From assembly GCA_030268105.1 (NCBI GenBank), contig BSDZ01000007.1, positions 52,226-116,225 on the forward strand: a stretch of DNA of 64,000 nt. The letters run 5' to 3'. A model generated the notes under the pieces. The model saw only the letters and a program-made list of their open reading frames with translations, did no database searches and was not told where the DNA came from. Below, in pieces: positions 44,801-57,884 of this stretch. Origin of the DNA: Volvox africanus. Taxonomy: Eukaryota > Chlorophyta > Chlorophyceae > Chlamydomonadales > Volvocaceae. Both the position numbers and the translations under genes were made by a program. The number at the start of each line of letters is the position of its first letter. The stretch's first letter is position 1.

Positions 44801-47774
44801 ACGGCGGCGCCGCGACGGGTGTGTCGGATCCAGTCGTGGGGATCGTCACCGAGTTTGTGGGCAACGGGACCCTGGGACAGGTCGTGCGCTCGCCCAGCGG
44901 AAGGCTGTCAATGCGGCAATGCGCCCGGATTGCGCTGCAGGTAAGCGAGGTTGCCAGTTCCTCCACTTCTCCGAGTAGGCGCGGGGGGGGGGATGTCAGG
45001 GTTGGCGTGAGGCCCTTCTTCTAGGCGGTGTAGGTTGTCTGGGTCTGTGTTACGTGCGAGTCATCTGTTGGGCCCACATGACCCTCACATCATCATGTGA
45101 TCCACCCGCCCCCAGCAGTTCCCCAATTGGCGGATAGTCGTTATCGGCCGCCCTCCAAGCCCCTCCCGCCTCCATTACTGCAGGGTGCCTTGTTACATCT
45201 GTACGGGTCGAGCCTGGCTCGGCGCGCTGCTCCCTGACTTGTGTGCATGTGTGCCTTCCCCTCACGCAGGTGGCCGTGGGGATGGCCTATCTCCACTCGC
45301 AGTCGCCCGCCATTGTGCATTTCGACTTGAAGCCCGAAAACGTGCTCATCCAAGGAGAGGGGGAGAACATGGTTGCCAAGGTCAGCTACCCGAGCAAGAC
45401 TGTGTGTGTGTGTGTGGAGGAGTGGTAATGGGCCGGAAGGCCCCGCAGTGACATGGTGTCGTCTGGTCGTGTTAGGGTTTCGTCTGAATCTGGCAGCTGC
45501 GTTCGTGTCCGTGTATGCTTCTGTGTGCGTTTCCCGTGAATCATCGCCGTCTCACAGCTGCCGCCACCAACTCACCCCCACCGCCACTGGCTTCACGACA
45601 TCTCACAGATTGCGGACTTCGGGCTGAGCAAGCGCAAGCACGGCAAGTACGTCTCCTGTCCTACGCCGCGCGGGACGCTGCCGTACATGGCCCCCGAGGT
45701 GTTTTTTGGCAACGGTGAGGTGTCGGAGAAGGTTGACGTCTATTCGATGGGCGTCACCCTGTGGCAGCTGCACACGGGGGAGGAGCCGTTTATGCGGCTG
45801 AGCAACCACGAGATCCTGATGGGGCTCGAGTCCGGGACCCTGCACCTGCCCATCCCTTCCACATGCGATCCTGAATGGCGGTCGCTGGTGGAGACGTGCA
45901 TGGATCCGAACCCAGACAACAGGCCCAGCTTCAGGGAGATCATCCTACAGCTGCAAGCAATCTTGGTACAAGAGCAGTGGACTGCAAAGAAGAGCTGCTC
46001 ATGCGCCGAGGTGGCGGTAGCTGCGGCCGTGGCGGTGCTGGACAGCGACACGATTGGCCGCACATTGCCCAGGTTGTATGAGGTGCTGCTGTCACCGGCC
46101 ACCCCAGCCGCTCCGGCCGCACCGGCCGCACCGCCGCTGCCGCTGAGGGCCTTCGGGGAAACCAGCGACGAGGTCAGCAGGGTCTGCGGCTTGCCGCCGG
46201 TGCCCTCGCTTATTACGTTGTCTGGGGACAACGAATCGTTTATCAGCACGGCGCCAGGCACCGCCGGCAATCCGTTGGTACTGGGCGACTCCTTCTCCCC
46301 GGCCAGGGCGCCGGCGATGGGCGTGGGCCTGGTCGCTGGAGGTCCTGGAGCGGACGCGACCCATATTGGTGCGGTGGCGCAGTGCTCTCCACTGCGCGGC
46401 GTGGTGAAGGTCCGCAAGACGGAGGTGTCCAACGAGGAGAAGATCGGCGAGGGCGCGTAAGTGATGAGACGGCGCCATGAGGGCGCGTGCCCCTATGTGT
46501 GCCCCTGGCTTAGCACCCTTGGTTATCCCTTTTTACTGAGGATCGGCAGTCACTGCACTCACTGCTGTGAAGCTGCGACGTACAGCTGCTGTTGCTGCGT
46601 GCCTGCGAATGTTGTGAGCCTAAATAAGTTTGGCCTTCGGCTGGGCCTTGCCTTGCCCCTCAGGTTCGGACAAGTCTCAAGGGCGGATGTATTCCCATAC
46701 GGCGACGTGGCCATCAAGTGGATCAAGGTGGGTGTTTCGGAGCGCCCTGCGTGCGTAGGCTGGGTGGTAGGCGAGTGTAACGTTGCATGAAGGACACCAG
46801 AGTGTACGGACTGGTGTGGAATTGTGCGCGCTTCTTTGTCAGGTTATGGCGTGCGCCTGACAGAGCAAGTAAGTAAAATGTGAGGGCCCTATCCGCGCAT
46901 TACAAATCCTCGGCACCTGATACTTCCACTGCTTCTCTAGCCTGGGGAGGGAGAAAGCGCTTCTCACCTGTACTGACTGGTTCCCAATCGGCGTATGGAT
47001 ATTGGAAGCGCGTTGCTCAGTTTGTTCAGAACTGCCCTTCTCCGTCCCGCGCAGCCGGAGCACATCGCCAAGCACTCGGATGCGTTCCTTGTTGAGGCCG
47101 ACATTCTGGCCAACCTCAACCACCCGAATATCGTCCGCATGCTCGGTGTGGTCACCAGCCCGCCAGCCGGGGACATCACGGGCGACTGCAACGGCGGCGC
47201 CGCGACGGGTGTGTCGGATCCAGTCGTGGGGATCGTCACCGAGTTTGTGGGCAACGGGACCCTGGGACAGGTCGTGCACTCGCCCAGCGGAAGGCTGTCA
47301 ATGCGGCAATGCGCCCGGATTGCGCTGCAGGTAAACGAGGTTGCCAGTTCCTCCACTTCTCCGAGTAGGCGGGGTCGGTGGAGGCGGAGGTGGCGGGGGC
47401 GGGGGCGGGGGCGGGGGCGGGGGCGGGGGCGGTGGCGGGGGAGGTGGAGGCGGATGCGGAGGAGGTGTAGGATGCGTAGGAGGCGGTGGAAGCGGTGGAA
47501 GCGGTGGAGGCGGTGGAGGCGGTGGAGGTGGTGGGGGTGGCGGCGGCGGTGGCGGAGGAGGCGGAGGAGGCGGTGGCGGCGGGGACGGTGGAGGTGGCGG
47601 GGGCGGGGGCGGGGGCGGTGGAGGCGGTCACCACAGCTACAACAGCAGCAGCAGGGCTTGCTGTTGCACTCACCATCACCACATCCACAACAGCAGCAGC
47701 AGGAGGAGGGGGGCTTGCTGCCTCTGCCACCACCACAACTCAACCAATTTTTAAGCAGAGGCAGGATGCTGTAA
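41803..47774 (+). CDS. TKL/Raf-like protein kinase with partial second domain (unit 5)
   Basis: Exons: 41803-41843, 41978-42101, 42206-42316, 42501-42616, 43248-43412, 43536-44066, 44274-44337, 44665-44940, 45270-45380, 45609-46456, 46664-46727, 47055-47774. Domain 1 has a full catalytic set. It differs from unit 1 in the linker before the second N-lobe, which reads ETSDEVS (first-copy type). The first intron of domain 1 is like that of units 1 and 6. One extra G in the intron after 44940 does not touch coding sequence. Confidence 0.75.
46144..47371 (+). repeat. Second copy of kinase N-lobe segment, unit 5
   Basis: Duplicate of 43754-44981. At its left end it carries AGCGACGAG, the first-copy variant, while the rest (CACCTGTACTG, GACATCACGG, GTGCACTCG) is second-copy type. 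This is a short conversion tract. Confidence 0.92.
47372..47628 (+). repeat. G-rich GGN tract (unit 5)
   Basis: Same as in unit 1, with six GGGGGC blocks, followed by the CAG-rich segment ending at the stop at 47774. Confidence 0.95.
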
Positions 47775-49522
47775 GGGCGGCCCTGCCTTTCAATGAACTT
47801 AGATCACTGTCGTCATCAGGTTATAGGAGATTGTGAAGGTTGACAACAACTTAGGGTGATGGGCTTCCTCTGCCCTCTCACCATTCATCGGAGACTCTGA
47901 GCGGCCGGCGAGGTAATCTAGATGTTTCTCACAAGGGCCCGGGCCATTGCCTGAAGGGCTAAGATAAGTCACGCGGTCAGATTTGACGAACATGAGACAA
48001 GAGGCTGCTAAAGCACCGAACGGTGTAGTAATGGTATCAGTGGGAAAGCGCAGATAACTTATAGCGCAGGTAGTACCTGTCTGCCTGTCAAGGAACTGCG
48101 TGCGGCGGGGGAGGAGGATGTCTGTTGTGACTTGTGAGCTGCCACCTGGCACACCGTCAACACGTGTTAGGGAATATCAATAATGATGATGATGATGTTG
48201 TGGTGGAAGAGGAGGAGGTGGAGGTAAAAGAGGAGGAGGAGGCCCAGTGGCTCGGGTGCATGCACACCCCTCTCGCCTTGTAACGAAAGGCGCCAGTGGC
48301 TTTTATTTTAATGAGATAGGTCGGCACATGATGAGACGTTGATGATATGATGGGACCAGGATGATGGAACCAGTATCGGTTCACACACAATACGAACGGA
48401 CATGGTATAACTATATAACGGCACAGAGCAACCACAATGAGGAGGTTGGATGTGAACAAGTGCATGTGGACACCCCCCCCACTAAGGACTGTTTCTGAAT
48501 CACGCATCCAATGTGTATTGGATGTGTGGCCAATCACACATGCCGAGTGAGCCCATCTTCTGCCGTGAGGCTCACGAGTCTGTCAGTATGTCGTGTGGCG
48601 TGCTTGGCACCAACTATAGTCTTGTGGCATCCCAGACTGCTGACCCCGCTACTCAGCCTCTGAGCCCCTTCAGAGCCATCTGGTGGTGGCGGCCAAGTGG
48701 TGGTGAAGCGGTCCACTTGCATCGTGGTGACCATGTACATGTAACATATATGTTCATTTTGTAACCTACGCACCTTCTGGTGGGAGCCATTCGTGGTTCT
48801 AGACTGTGCTTCCCGCGACCGTTCTTTGCCCCCGCCATTCTCTCTTCACCCTTCTCTTTTCCTACGCGCCCCTGACCCCGCGTCTTAATCTGTGCCCCGC
48901 CTTCTTCTTTCACAACTGTGCCTTTTGACGCCCTTTCCGGTTTTTCTTCCCATTCCCCCATGCCGATGCCGTACCCTTCGACTGTCGTCCTGTCGTTTTC
49001 TGACACAGAAGTCCTCCCATCCTTCTTCCAAATTGTATTTATTACTTTCTGACCATTTCTTCGCTCCTTCTCTACGGCAAAACCCAACGGCATAGTTTTC
49101 CTGGGGTGCACGGTTCAATAGCGTTGCTTTAACTGCCTTGGACCCGTCCTCTCACGTCTGCTTTTTCCTTGCCCTTACCCTTCTTCTTCCTCTCGCATGT
49201 GCATGTCCTTGACCTTTGCATGTTCTTGACCTTTGCATGTCCTTGACCTTTGCGGCTGCAACCGCACACCGCTGTCCCAGGTGCGTCCGCGTCAGACTGT
49301 GCACTTTGTTCAATGTGATTATTTCTCGTTCTTGTTCAAGCTGCTATAACAAACTTGCATAATAAGCTGGACGGTAGTATGGATGCAAGGCTATACTAAA
49401 AAATTAAAATAATTTAGTAAATTAGCAGAAAAAATAACTAAAAATAATGCAAGCAAAATACTGCTAGTTGCTATTCTTGCAGCTACGAGGTTTATCGAAG
49501 GAGCAGAGATCATTTTATTAGT

Positions 49523-50228
49523 TTATGGCGTATCTTCTGCATCTTCTTCAGCTAGTGAATATGTAATAGGTTTAGTTATTTCAACACCCTTCTCCTTTAA
49601 ATTTCCTATTGCTGAAGATAGCCCTTCTATTTGCTCGGGAAAAGCAACAGCAGACTTTTTTAAAATTGCCAAAACGATGTACACAACTTTGTATATCGCT
49701 TTGTTTGATTCGCACGTGCGCGGGCTTCAGGGTAGTTTGGGCTGGTTTGGGGGGCTTTGGTTCGGGCGCTTTGTCTTCCTAAGAAAGGGTTGGGAGGTGT
49801 ACGAGCATGACAGCACCAGCGGTCAGCTTTCAGATCTCGCGCTTCCCACTTTAATGAACCTAAGAATATTTACTTGGTACCTTTTCGCCACCACCAGCAG
49901 CAAGGTCAATAGCAAACTTTAATATGGATTCTATTGCCTTATCTTGGGCGTCTATTTGCGGCCTTGGCGGCTACCTAGTTTACGTTCAAACATTTTCACC
50001 TTCTCCTAACTTCTTGGACGGAGCTAGACGCCGTCTATTCGTCTCCTCCTTCCCTGTCCCTCCCTCCCTCCCTCCCTCCTACTTCACACCCCTTCTCTCC
50101 CTCCCGCCCTTCCTTCGTACCATAACCTTGGGAGCCGGTGCCCCCTTGTCACCGCTCCTCTTGGGAGAAGGCCACCGGAACTGAGTGGGACTAAGTTCTA
50201 CCCTTTTTACAATTACGGCATCCCTCAT
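49523..50228 (-). CDS. Predicted small gene of unknown function (unit 5 copy)
   Basis: Exons 50228-50121, 49970-49881 and 49654-49523. No difference from the unit 1 copy noticed. Confidence 0.42.
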
Positions 50229-50786
50229 CTTGCCTGCCCTCCCTGCAAGGAGGTTCTTTCTCGCCGACTACAACCGAAGTGGATTATGCCGCAGGGATTG
50301 TTACTTTGACTGCAATACAATTTGTATTAGGGTTTTAGAAGTCGTTATGTAAAACTTGCAGCAAACATGCCAAAAATCAGCGAAAAAACAATAAGAAAAG
50401 ACTGGCAGCACATAAAAAGGGTTTCAACGTAAAGGTTCCTTCAGCAGCACCGGTTTCCTGAGTCCCATCGTTGGGGAAATCCAGTCAACTGCCTGAACCA
50501 CCAAGTGCGGCTTCCGATGCCAATCTGCGCTACACAGCCACGCGAAGGTTGAAGCAATCTTTCAGGAAACCAAGCCAACGGCCAACCAGCAACGACCCAA
50601 CTGTTAAACCGCTGAAGTTACATAACACAGCGATAATCCCTCCGACAAGCCACATGCCTGATGAGTCCGTGTGGGTTGGGTAACCTTACTTGGATACTGA
50701 CCCGGCTCGCGATCCCCTCTTCCCCTCCCCTCCCCTCCCCTTCCCTCCCCTCCCCTCCCCTCACCTTCCCTTCCCTCCCGTCCCGT

Positions 50787-52188
50787 TTAAACCTTATAAA
50801 CATAAAAAACAATGGCCGCCAGCGCCACACACTCCGCCGCGTAAGCTGCCAAACCGAATGCCAACAACCGCCATTATCCCATCCAACGAACCATCAGGGA
50901 CAGGAGGCCCAACTTGACCACCAGGCCCCCGGACGCGAGGACTGTTAGCACGTGGGCCTTACGTGGACGAAGGAAGGCAGACAGGCAGAAGGAAACATCT
51001 CTTCTGGAATACGAATGCGAATGCGAATGCAGAAAGACCAACAAGGAGACTTTATAAAATATTGAAACACAATAACTGACGTTCTTATACGACAACGCGG
51101 TTAATCTGGTACAATCGGTTGGTCTCTGGTTCTGTTTCTAATTGTACTGCACATCCGCTCGGTTCCCCCTTGCCCCTTACCCCGCCCCCGTGCCCTCCCT
51201 CGCCCCCCTTCCCACACCCTCCCTTCGCCCCCGCGATGCATAACATGAAAACACACACACACGCACGCGCGCACTTTAATGGGCCGTACCTGATCTAAGG
51301 TGTTGAATCCCAGCTTGAACTGCAGGTACTGCATTAGTAATTCCCCAGCACCTTCCCACGTCATTGCCACCACAACCCAAATGGCGGCGATACGGCGGTA
51401 GAAAGATGAATGCCGAATCACCGACCAGGCGGTGGAAAGACCCAATAGCCTGTTACTGCCGCCGCCGTTGCCGTGACCGCCGCCGCCGTTGCCGTGACCG
51501 CCGCCGCCGTTGCCGTGACCGCCGCTGCCGCCGCCGTTGCCGTGACCGCCGCCGCCGTTGCCGTGACCGCCGCTGCCGCCGCCGTGACCGCCGCTGCCGC
51601 CGCCGTGACCGCCACTGCCGCCGCCTCCACCTGCGCTGCTGCGCCGGGGCCGGCGACAATACGGCAACATCGTCTCCTCCTGATTGCCATCGCTTCCGGC
51701 GCAAGTGCTCACCCGGGTGTGGGGACAACACGCAGTGCCGTACACCGCGCATGCGCCAGGTACGCCAGCGTCCGCGTCGGCAGCCGCCGATGGCGCCGAG
51801 CCGCCGCTCATCAAGCGGCTTTGCGACGAAATCAACGACACCACCTCCGCGGCCGCTAGCGCTTCCGTCTTCTCCGTCACTAAGCGCTCCTGCTCGTCCT
51901 CCTCTTGTTCCACCTCCCTCCCTGCTCGCCTCCTGACGCCGCCGTCTGCCACCCCAAGCGGACTACCCTGGCCACATCCCACGGGTATTGCGCTGTCGGT
52001 CAGTGGCGGAGGTGGCCAGCGGCCCCGGCGCGCATTCCGGGACAACCGCCACGAGATAAATCCACGTGACGGCGGTGAGTGCGATGCATGTCCACAGGGC
52101 AGTCTTGACGGCGAGGTAGCCGCCGATGAGGGGCCCCGCCAGCATGCCGACTGAGAAGCATGACGTCAGATACCCCACAGCAGTGGCT
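50787..52188 (-). pseudogene. MFS-type transporter remnant (unit 5 copy)
   Basis: Same segments, with the TAA at 50874-50876. Carries the Glu loop variant. Confidence 0.58.
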
Positions 52189-55100
52189 CTGGGAAAAGAA
52201 GATGAAGACACACGAGGCATGAGGCACGAGGCATGAGGCACGAGGCATGAGGCATAAGGCATGAGGCATGAGGCATGAGGCATGAGGGATGTGGCAAGTC
52301 ACAGGAGGAGGAGAGCACGAGCAGGGAAGGGGAGTGACTGCGGACCTGGTCACAGGTAAAAAAGGAAAGTACGGACGGGATGGAGGGGAAGAGGATTTGG
52401 AAATCATTTGTCTCACGCAGTGACCCACACAGCTGGCGGGGCGGGGGAAGTTGTGTGGGGGGAAAGTGTATCGTTCAATCCAGAGCTTTACATCGTTCAA
52501 CATAAGCTCCCAGCTCTCAATCCTTTAAGTTGACAGTGCCTTGTCCAGGGCTTCCTTTGTTGCACGCTGCATGTCAAACATCATGTTCGCAGAGGCTAAA
52601 GCTATGCGGGCGTGCGATATAGCACATCTTGATCACGATCGTCAGGACCCACGGGTCTGTGGGATCCAGGACGCGGTGATTTCGATCTGCAAGCTGCATG
52701 TAACATGATTTTACTGAGGTCAAGTGCGCCTGATGTGTACCTCGTAAACCGAGCCCTGCGACAGGAGGACGTTTCCCATCTGCGCTCCTTTCCCTCCTTC
52801 CCTCCTTCCCTCCTTCTTTTGTCAAGACGGGGGCGCTGCGGACCAGCCTGGGTGATGAACGGTAGCCCCTACGTTTTCGTGATTAGTAGCGGTCCCAAGA
52901 GTCCGGCACCCAACCGCAAGGGACAAGAAAATTCACATCACGTCCATAAATAAAAGCTTTTCAGCTTTCAAGGTAGAATGCCTGCCTATAACGTTTCAAT
53001 GGGTGGAGCCAAGCGGGGTTCAAAAACCAGCGCAAGGCGTCCCAGTAAGTCCCCCTATGCGTTATGACCAGCTGTACGCGGGATTTCATTCCTAACCGAC
53101 TGATGACTGGCGAAAATATTTTATATCTGACGTGCGACCTCTGCAAAATGACTCGAGCTTTGGATCTGGCTACATGGTCTGTCTACACAGCTAGCATCCT
53201 TGGAGGCCAAACGTTCCCAAATAGCAAGAAATCTCTTTAAATACATAAAGTGCACAACCTCCAAGCCTACGTAAGCTAAGTAAGTATATCTTTCGTTTCA
53301 CGGGGTATGCAGCAATGCACACACGGATGCGCGGGATAGGTGCCACTAAGGTCCACGCAAAAAGGAAAAGAATCGAAGACCCAAAACTCTTTTCAAATCA
53401 TTATCATTATCATAATCTACCATGTTAGATTGAGTTATATTCAATATAGATTGGGGAAATACTCGTGAAAGGTAATACAATTTGAGTATTAAAGAATTGA
53501 GGTTTAGCGTTTTAGAGCAGGGGGAAAGAAGGGGATTCCCCCCGATATGGAGCAAATGGCAGGTGGACAACCGCAACCGTCGCCGCCGTGAAAGTCACAT
53601 CGCCAGTACGGAATCGCGTTTGCTACGATGTATTTATACACCAATACATTATCCATATTTCACTTAGCTCCACTCGCTCACTCCAGCTAGCAATTCTGCA
53701 TACAGTGCAGTGCTGATATAGTATACTGGCAACGAGCAAGCGCAAGCAAACATGGGTCTGCACCGACCTGCCTCTGGATCTTTTCAACGACATGTTGGAA
53801 ATGGTCGAGAGAATCGCTTCAATGAACCCAAATGGAAGCGGCGAGGTGTAGGGATTCTTTGGAAGTCCCAAGCAGTGCGGGACATGAGCGGACGCGAGGA
53901 AGGTCGGAAGGTGCGGCTGGAAGCTGGACCGAAGTTTGCTGTTCTTTAGTTCGAGGAAAATGAGCAGCACCTATACTTTATCAACTCCTTGCTGGTTAAA
54001 CAGGTGTCCACAAAGCCGGCATCACTTTCGGCGGGGAACGTGGCGCAGCGATTGTCAGAGGTAGGGGCATTTTTCGGGCCGATGGGCATCAGTAATTTGG
54101 ATCTCGTAGACAAGACCATCACACGCGTTTAACTGGGCAATTGTGAAGTTTTCACTGAGGTTGGTGCGTTCCAGGTGGACATTCAAGTGACGAATTTTAA
54201 TATTTTGCAACATGTTCACTCCTTTTTGTGTGTGGTATGTTCAGGACCTTACAAGGCTTTTTGCACGCTTACAACTGGATGACGGCGACGAATGGATGGG
54301 CGCTGAACACTTGTCCAGGTTAGGAAATCTGATACGTGCCACGCTGCTGCAAGTTCTTAAGTAAGCTTACAATTCAAAAATATGAAGAATGAAAAAATAG
54401 AAAAGGACAAGGATATTAAGGCAAAGTCCAAATATATGGTTAATCCATGCCCATCACTGGCTAATATTACATGGAAGATATATTTGCATAGCCAGGAAAC
54501 CTCAATGTTTTAAATGTCCTATTTGTCATTTATGATATATCAAAATAAAAATGTATAAAGGACTGTAAATCCCCTCAGTATCCCAATGGATCACTCAATC
54601 TTCACTGATAATACTAAAAGAACGCAACGAATATTGTATTTCATCCCAAAAAATATTGATTCTCGTATTTATCTTATAAACCAACTTTTTTAGCCCCAGC
54701 AAAGAGCTTATGTATGAGCTCAAAGCTTCCTCCGCATTCAATGATTTGAGCACATACACATACACATACACATACACATACGCATACACATACACAGAGA
54801 TGGTTGAAAGCGGTTGTATGACATGCGACACTCGTGTCTTAGCGATTCCGACTTGCTTGAGTTGTATGACGTAGTGAATTAGTGGGCGTTTGTTTTGGGT
54901 TGTCTACATTCCCACTATGAACGACGGCTTATCGATGGCTGGTTGACCGCCGCACAAACTTCGCTGCACATTATGGTCACTTGGTTGCAGCTGCCAGCCC
55001 GTGGCGTGCGCCTCAGAGTTCGGCCCAAAGTGGAGCGACGACTGGAGCGACCCTTACGAACTAAGCGATCGGGCCAGCGCCCTTGAGCACAGCCTCAGGC

Positions 55101-57884
55101 GGCGTAGCATCTGCTCCGCTCAGTTCAGTTGGACGCTGATGAAAGCCACTCCAGGTCAGTTTGACCCGCTGGGCTTTTGCGATCGCTCGAGTCCCTCCTT
55201 CACTTTGCAGTTGCCTGTTCATTTGATATCACGTCTGTCGACGTCAGTATATTCTCTTGTTCCTCTCTGATTTCCAGATCGGTAAAAGTGATCCCTCCTT
55301 CCGTGCGTTCTCATTGCAGCTGCACCGCCACATCGTCGCACGTCAAACTTGGTTCGGCCCTTCGTGCACTGGATGTATCCGTGAGCAGCGAGCATACGGT
55401 GGAAGGGCCCTTAGGTGCCCCTCGCGCGTGCGCTGGCGGTGTCTCACGGCGGTTAGAGCAGTTACCTTGGGGAGCTGACTTTCTTCCCCCGTACATGAGC
55501 GCCTTCGGGGAAACCAGCGACGAGGTCAGCAGGGTCTGCGGCTTGCCGCCGGTGCCCTCGCTTATTACGTTGTCTGGGGACAACGAATCGTTTATCAGCA
55601 CGGCGCCAGGCACCGCCGGCAATCCGTTGGTACTGGGCGACTCCTTCTCCCCGGCCAGGGCGCCGGCGATGGGCGTGGGCCTGGTCGCTGGAGGTCCTGG
55701 AGCGGACGCGACCCATATTGGTGCGGTGGCGCAGTGCTCTCCACTGCGCGGCGTGGTGAAGGTCCGCAAGACGGAGGTGTCCAACGAGGAGAAGATCGGC
55801 GAGGGTGCGTAAGTGATGAGACGGCGCCATGAGGGCGCGTGCCCCTATGTGTGCCCCTGGCTTAGTACCCTTGGTTATCCCTTTTTACTGAGGATCGGCA
55901 GTCACTGCACTCACTGCTGTGCAGCTGCGACGTACAGCTGCTGTTGCTGCGTGCCTGCGAATGTTGTGAGCCTAAATAAGTTTGGCCTTCGGCTGGGCCT
56001 TGCCTTGCCCCTCAGGTTCGGACAAGTCTCAAGGGCGGATGTATTCCCATACGGCGACGTGGCCATCAAGTGGATCAAGGTGGGTGTTTCGGAGCGCCCT
56101 GCGTGCGTAGGCTGGGTGGTAGGCGAGTGTAACGTTGCATGAAGGACACCAGAGTGTACGGACTGGTGTGGAATTGTGCGCGCTTCTTTGTCAGGTTATG
56201 GCGTGCGCCTGACAGAGCAAGTAAGTAAAATGTGAGGGCCCTATCCGCGTATTACAAATCCTCGGCACCTGATACTTCCACTGCTTCTCTAGCTTGGGGA
56301 GGGAGAAAGCGCTTCTCACCCGTACTGACTGGTTCCCAATCGGCGTATGGATACTGGAAGCGCGTTGCTCAGTTTGTTCAGAACTGCCCTTCTCCGTCCC
56401 GCGCAGCCGGAGCACATCGCCAAGCACTCGGATGCGTTCCTTGTTGAGGCCGACATTCTGGCCAACCTCAACCACCCGAATATCGTCCGCATGCTCGGTG
56501 TGGTCACCAGCCCGCCAGCCGGGGACACCACGGGCGACTGCAACGGCGGCGCCGCGACGGGTGTGTCGGATCCAGTCGTGGGGATCGTCACCGAGTTTGT
56601 GGGCAACGGGACCCTGGGACAGGTCGTGCGCTCGCCCAGCGGAAGGCTGTCAATGCGGCAATGCGCCCGGATTGCGCTGCAGGTAAGCGAGGTTGCCAGT
56701 TCCTCCACTTCTCCGAGTAGGCGCGGGGGGGGGATGTCAGGGTTGGCGTGAGGCCCTTCTTCTAGGCGGTGTAGGTTGTCTGGGTCTGTGTTACGTGCGA
56801 GTCATCTGTTGGGCCCACATGACCCTCACATCATCATGTGATCCACCCGCCCCCAGCAGTTCCCCAATTGGCGGATAGTCGTTATCGGCCGCCCTCCAAG
56901 CCCCTCCCGCCTCCATTACTGCAGGGTGCCTTGTTACATCTGTACGGGTCGAGCCTGGCTCGGCGCGCTGCTCCCTGACTTGTGTGCATGTGTGCCTTCC
57001 CCTCACGCAGGTGGCCGTGGGGATGGCCTATCTCCACTCGCAGTCGCCCGCCATTGTGCATTTCGACTTGAAGCCCGAAAACGTGCTCATCCAAGGAGAG
57101 GGGGAGAACATGGTTGCCAAGGTCAGCTACCCGAGCAAGACTGTGTGTGTGTGTGTGGAGGAGTGGTAATGGGCCGGAAGGCCCCGCAGTGACATGGTGT
57201 CGTCTGGTCGTGTTAGGGTTTCGTCTGAATCTGGCAGCTGCGTTCGTGTCCGTGTATGCTTCTGTGTGCGTTTCCCGTGAATCATCGCCGTCTCACAGCT
57301 GCCGCCACCAACTCACCCCCACCGCCACTGGCTTCACGACATCTCACAGATTGCGGACTTCGGGCTGAGCAAGCGCAAGCACGGCAAGTACGTCTCCTGT
57401 CCTACGCCGCGCGGGACGCTGCCGTACATGGCCCCCGAGGTGTTTTTTGGCAACGGTGAGGTGTCGGAGAAGGTTGACGTCTATTCGATGGGCGTCACCC
57501 TGTGGCAGCTGCACACGGGGGAGGAGCCGTTTATGCGGCTGAGCAACCACGAGATCCTGATGGGGCTCGAGTCCGGGACCCTGCACCTGCCCATCCCTTC
57601 CACATGCGATCCTGAATGGCGGTCGCTGGTGGAGACGTGCATGGATCCGAACCCAGACAACAGGCCCAGCTTCAGGGAGATCATCCTACAGCTGCAAGCA
57701 ATCTTGGTACAAGAGCAGTGGACTGCAAAGAAGAGCTGCTCATGCGCCGAGGTGGCGGTAGCTGCGGCCGTGGCGGTGCTGGACAGCGACACGATTGGCC
57801 GCACATTGCCCAGGTTGTATGAGGTGCTGCTGTCACCGGCCACCCCAGCCGCTCCGGCCGCACCGGCCGCACCGCCGCTGCCGC

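Larger units (their letters stand above)
41463..53206. repeat. Tandem array unit 5 (long class, 11744 bp)
   Basis: Full-length unit, one base longer than unit 4 because the G-run in the third kinase-domain intron has ten G (about 44983-44992) instead of nine. Its first N-lobe copy carries GGATATTGG (44610 region), which is otherwise typical of second copies. Its second copy carries AGCGACGAG (46165 region), which is otherwise typical of first copies. Both point to exchange between the copies. Confidence 0.97.
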
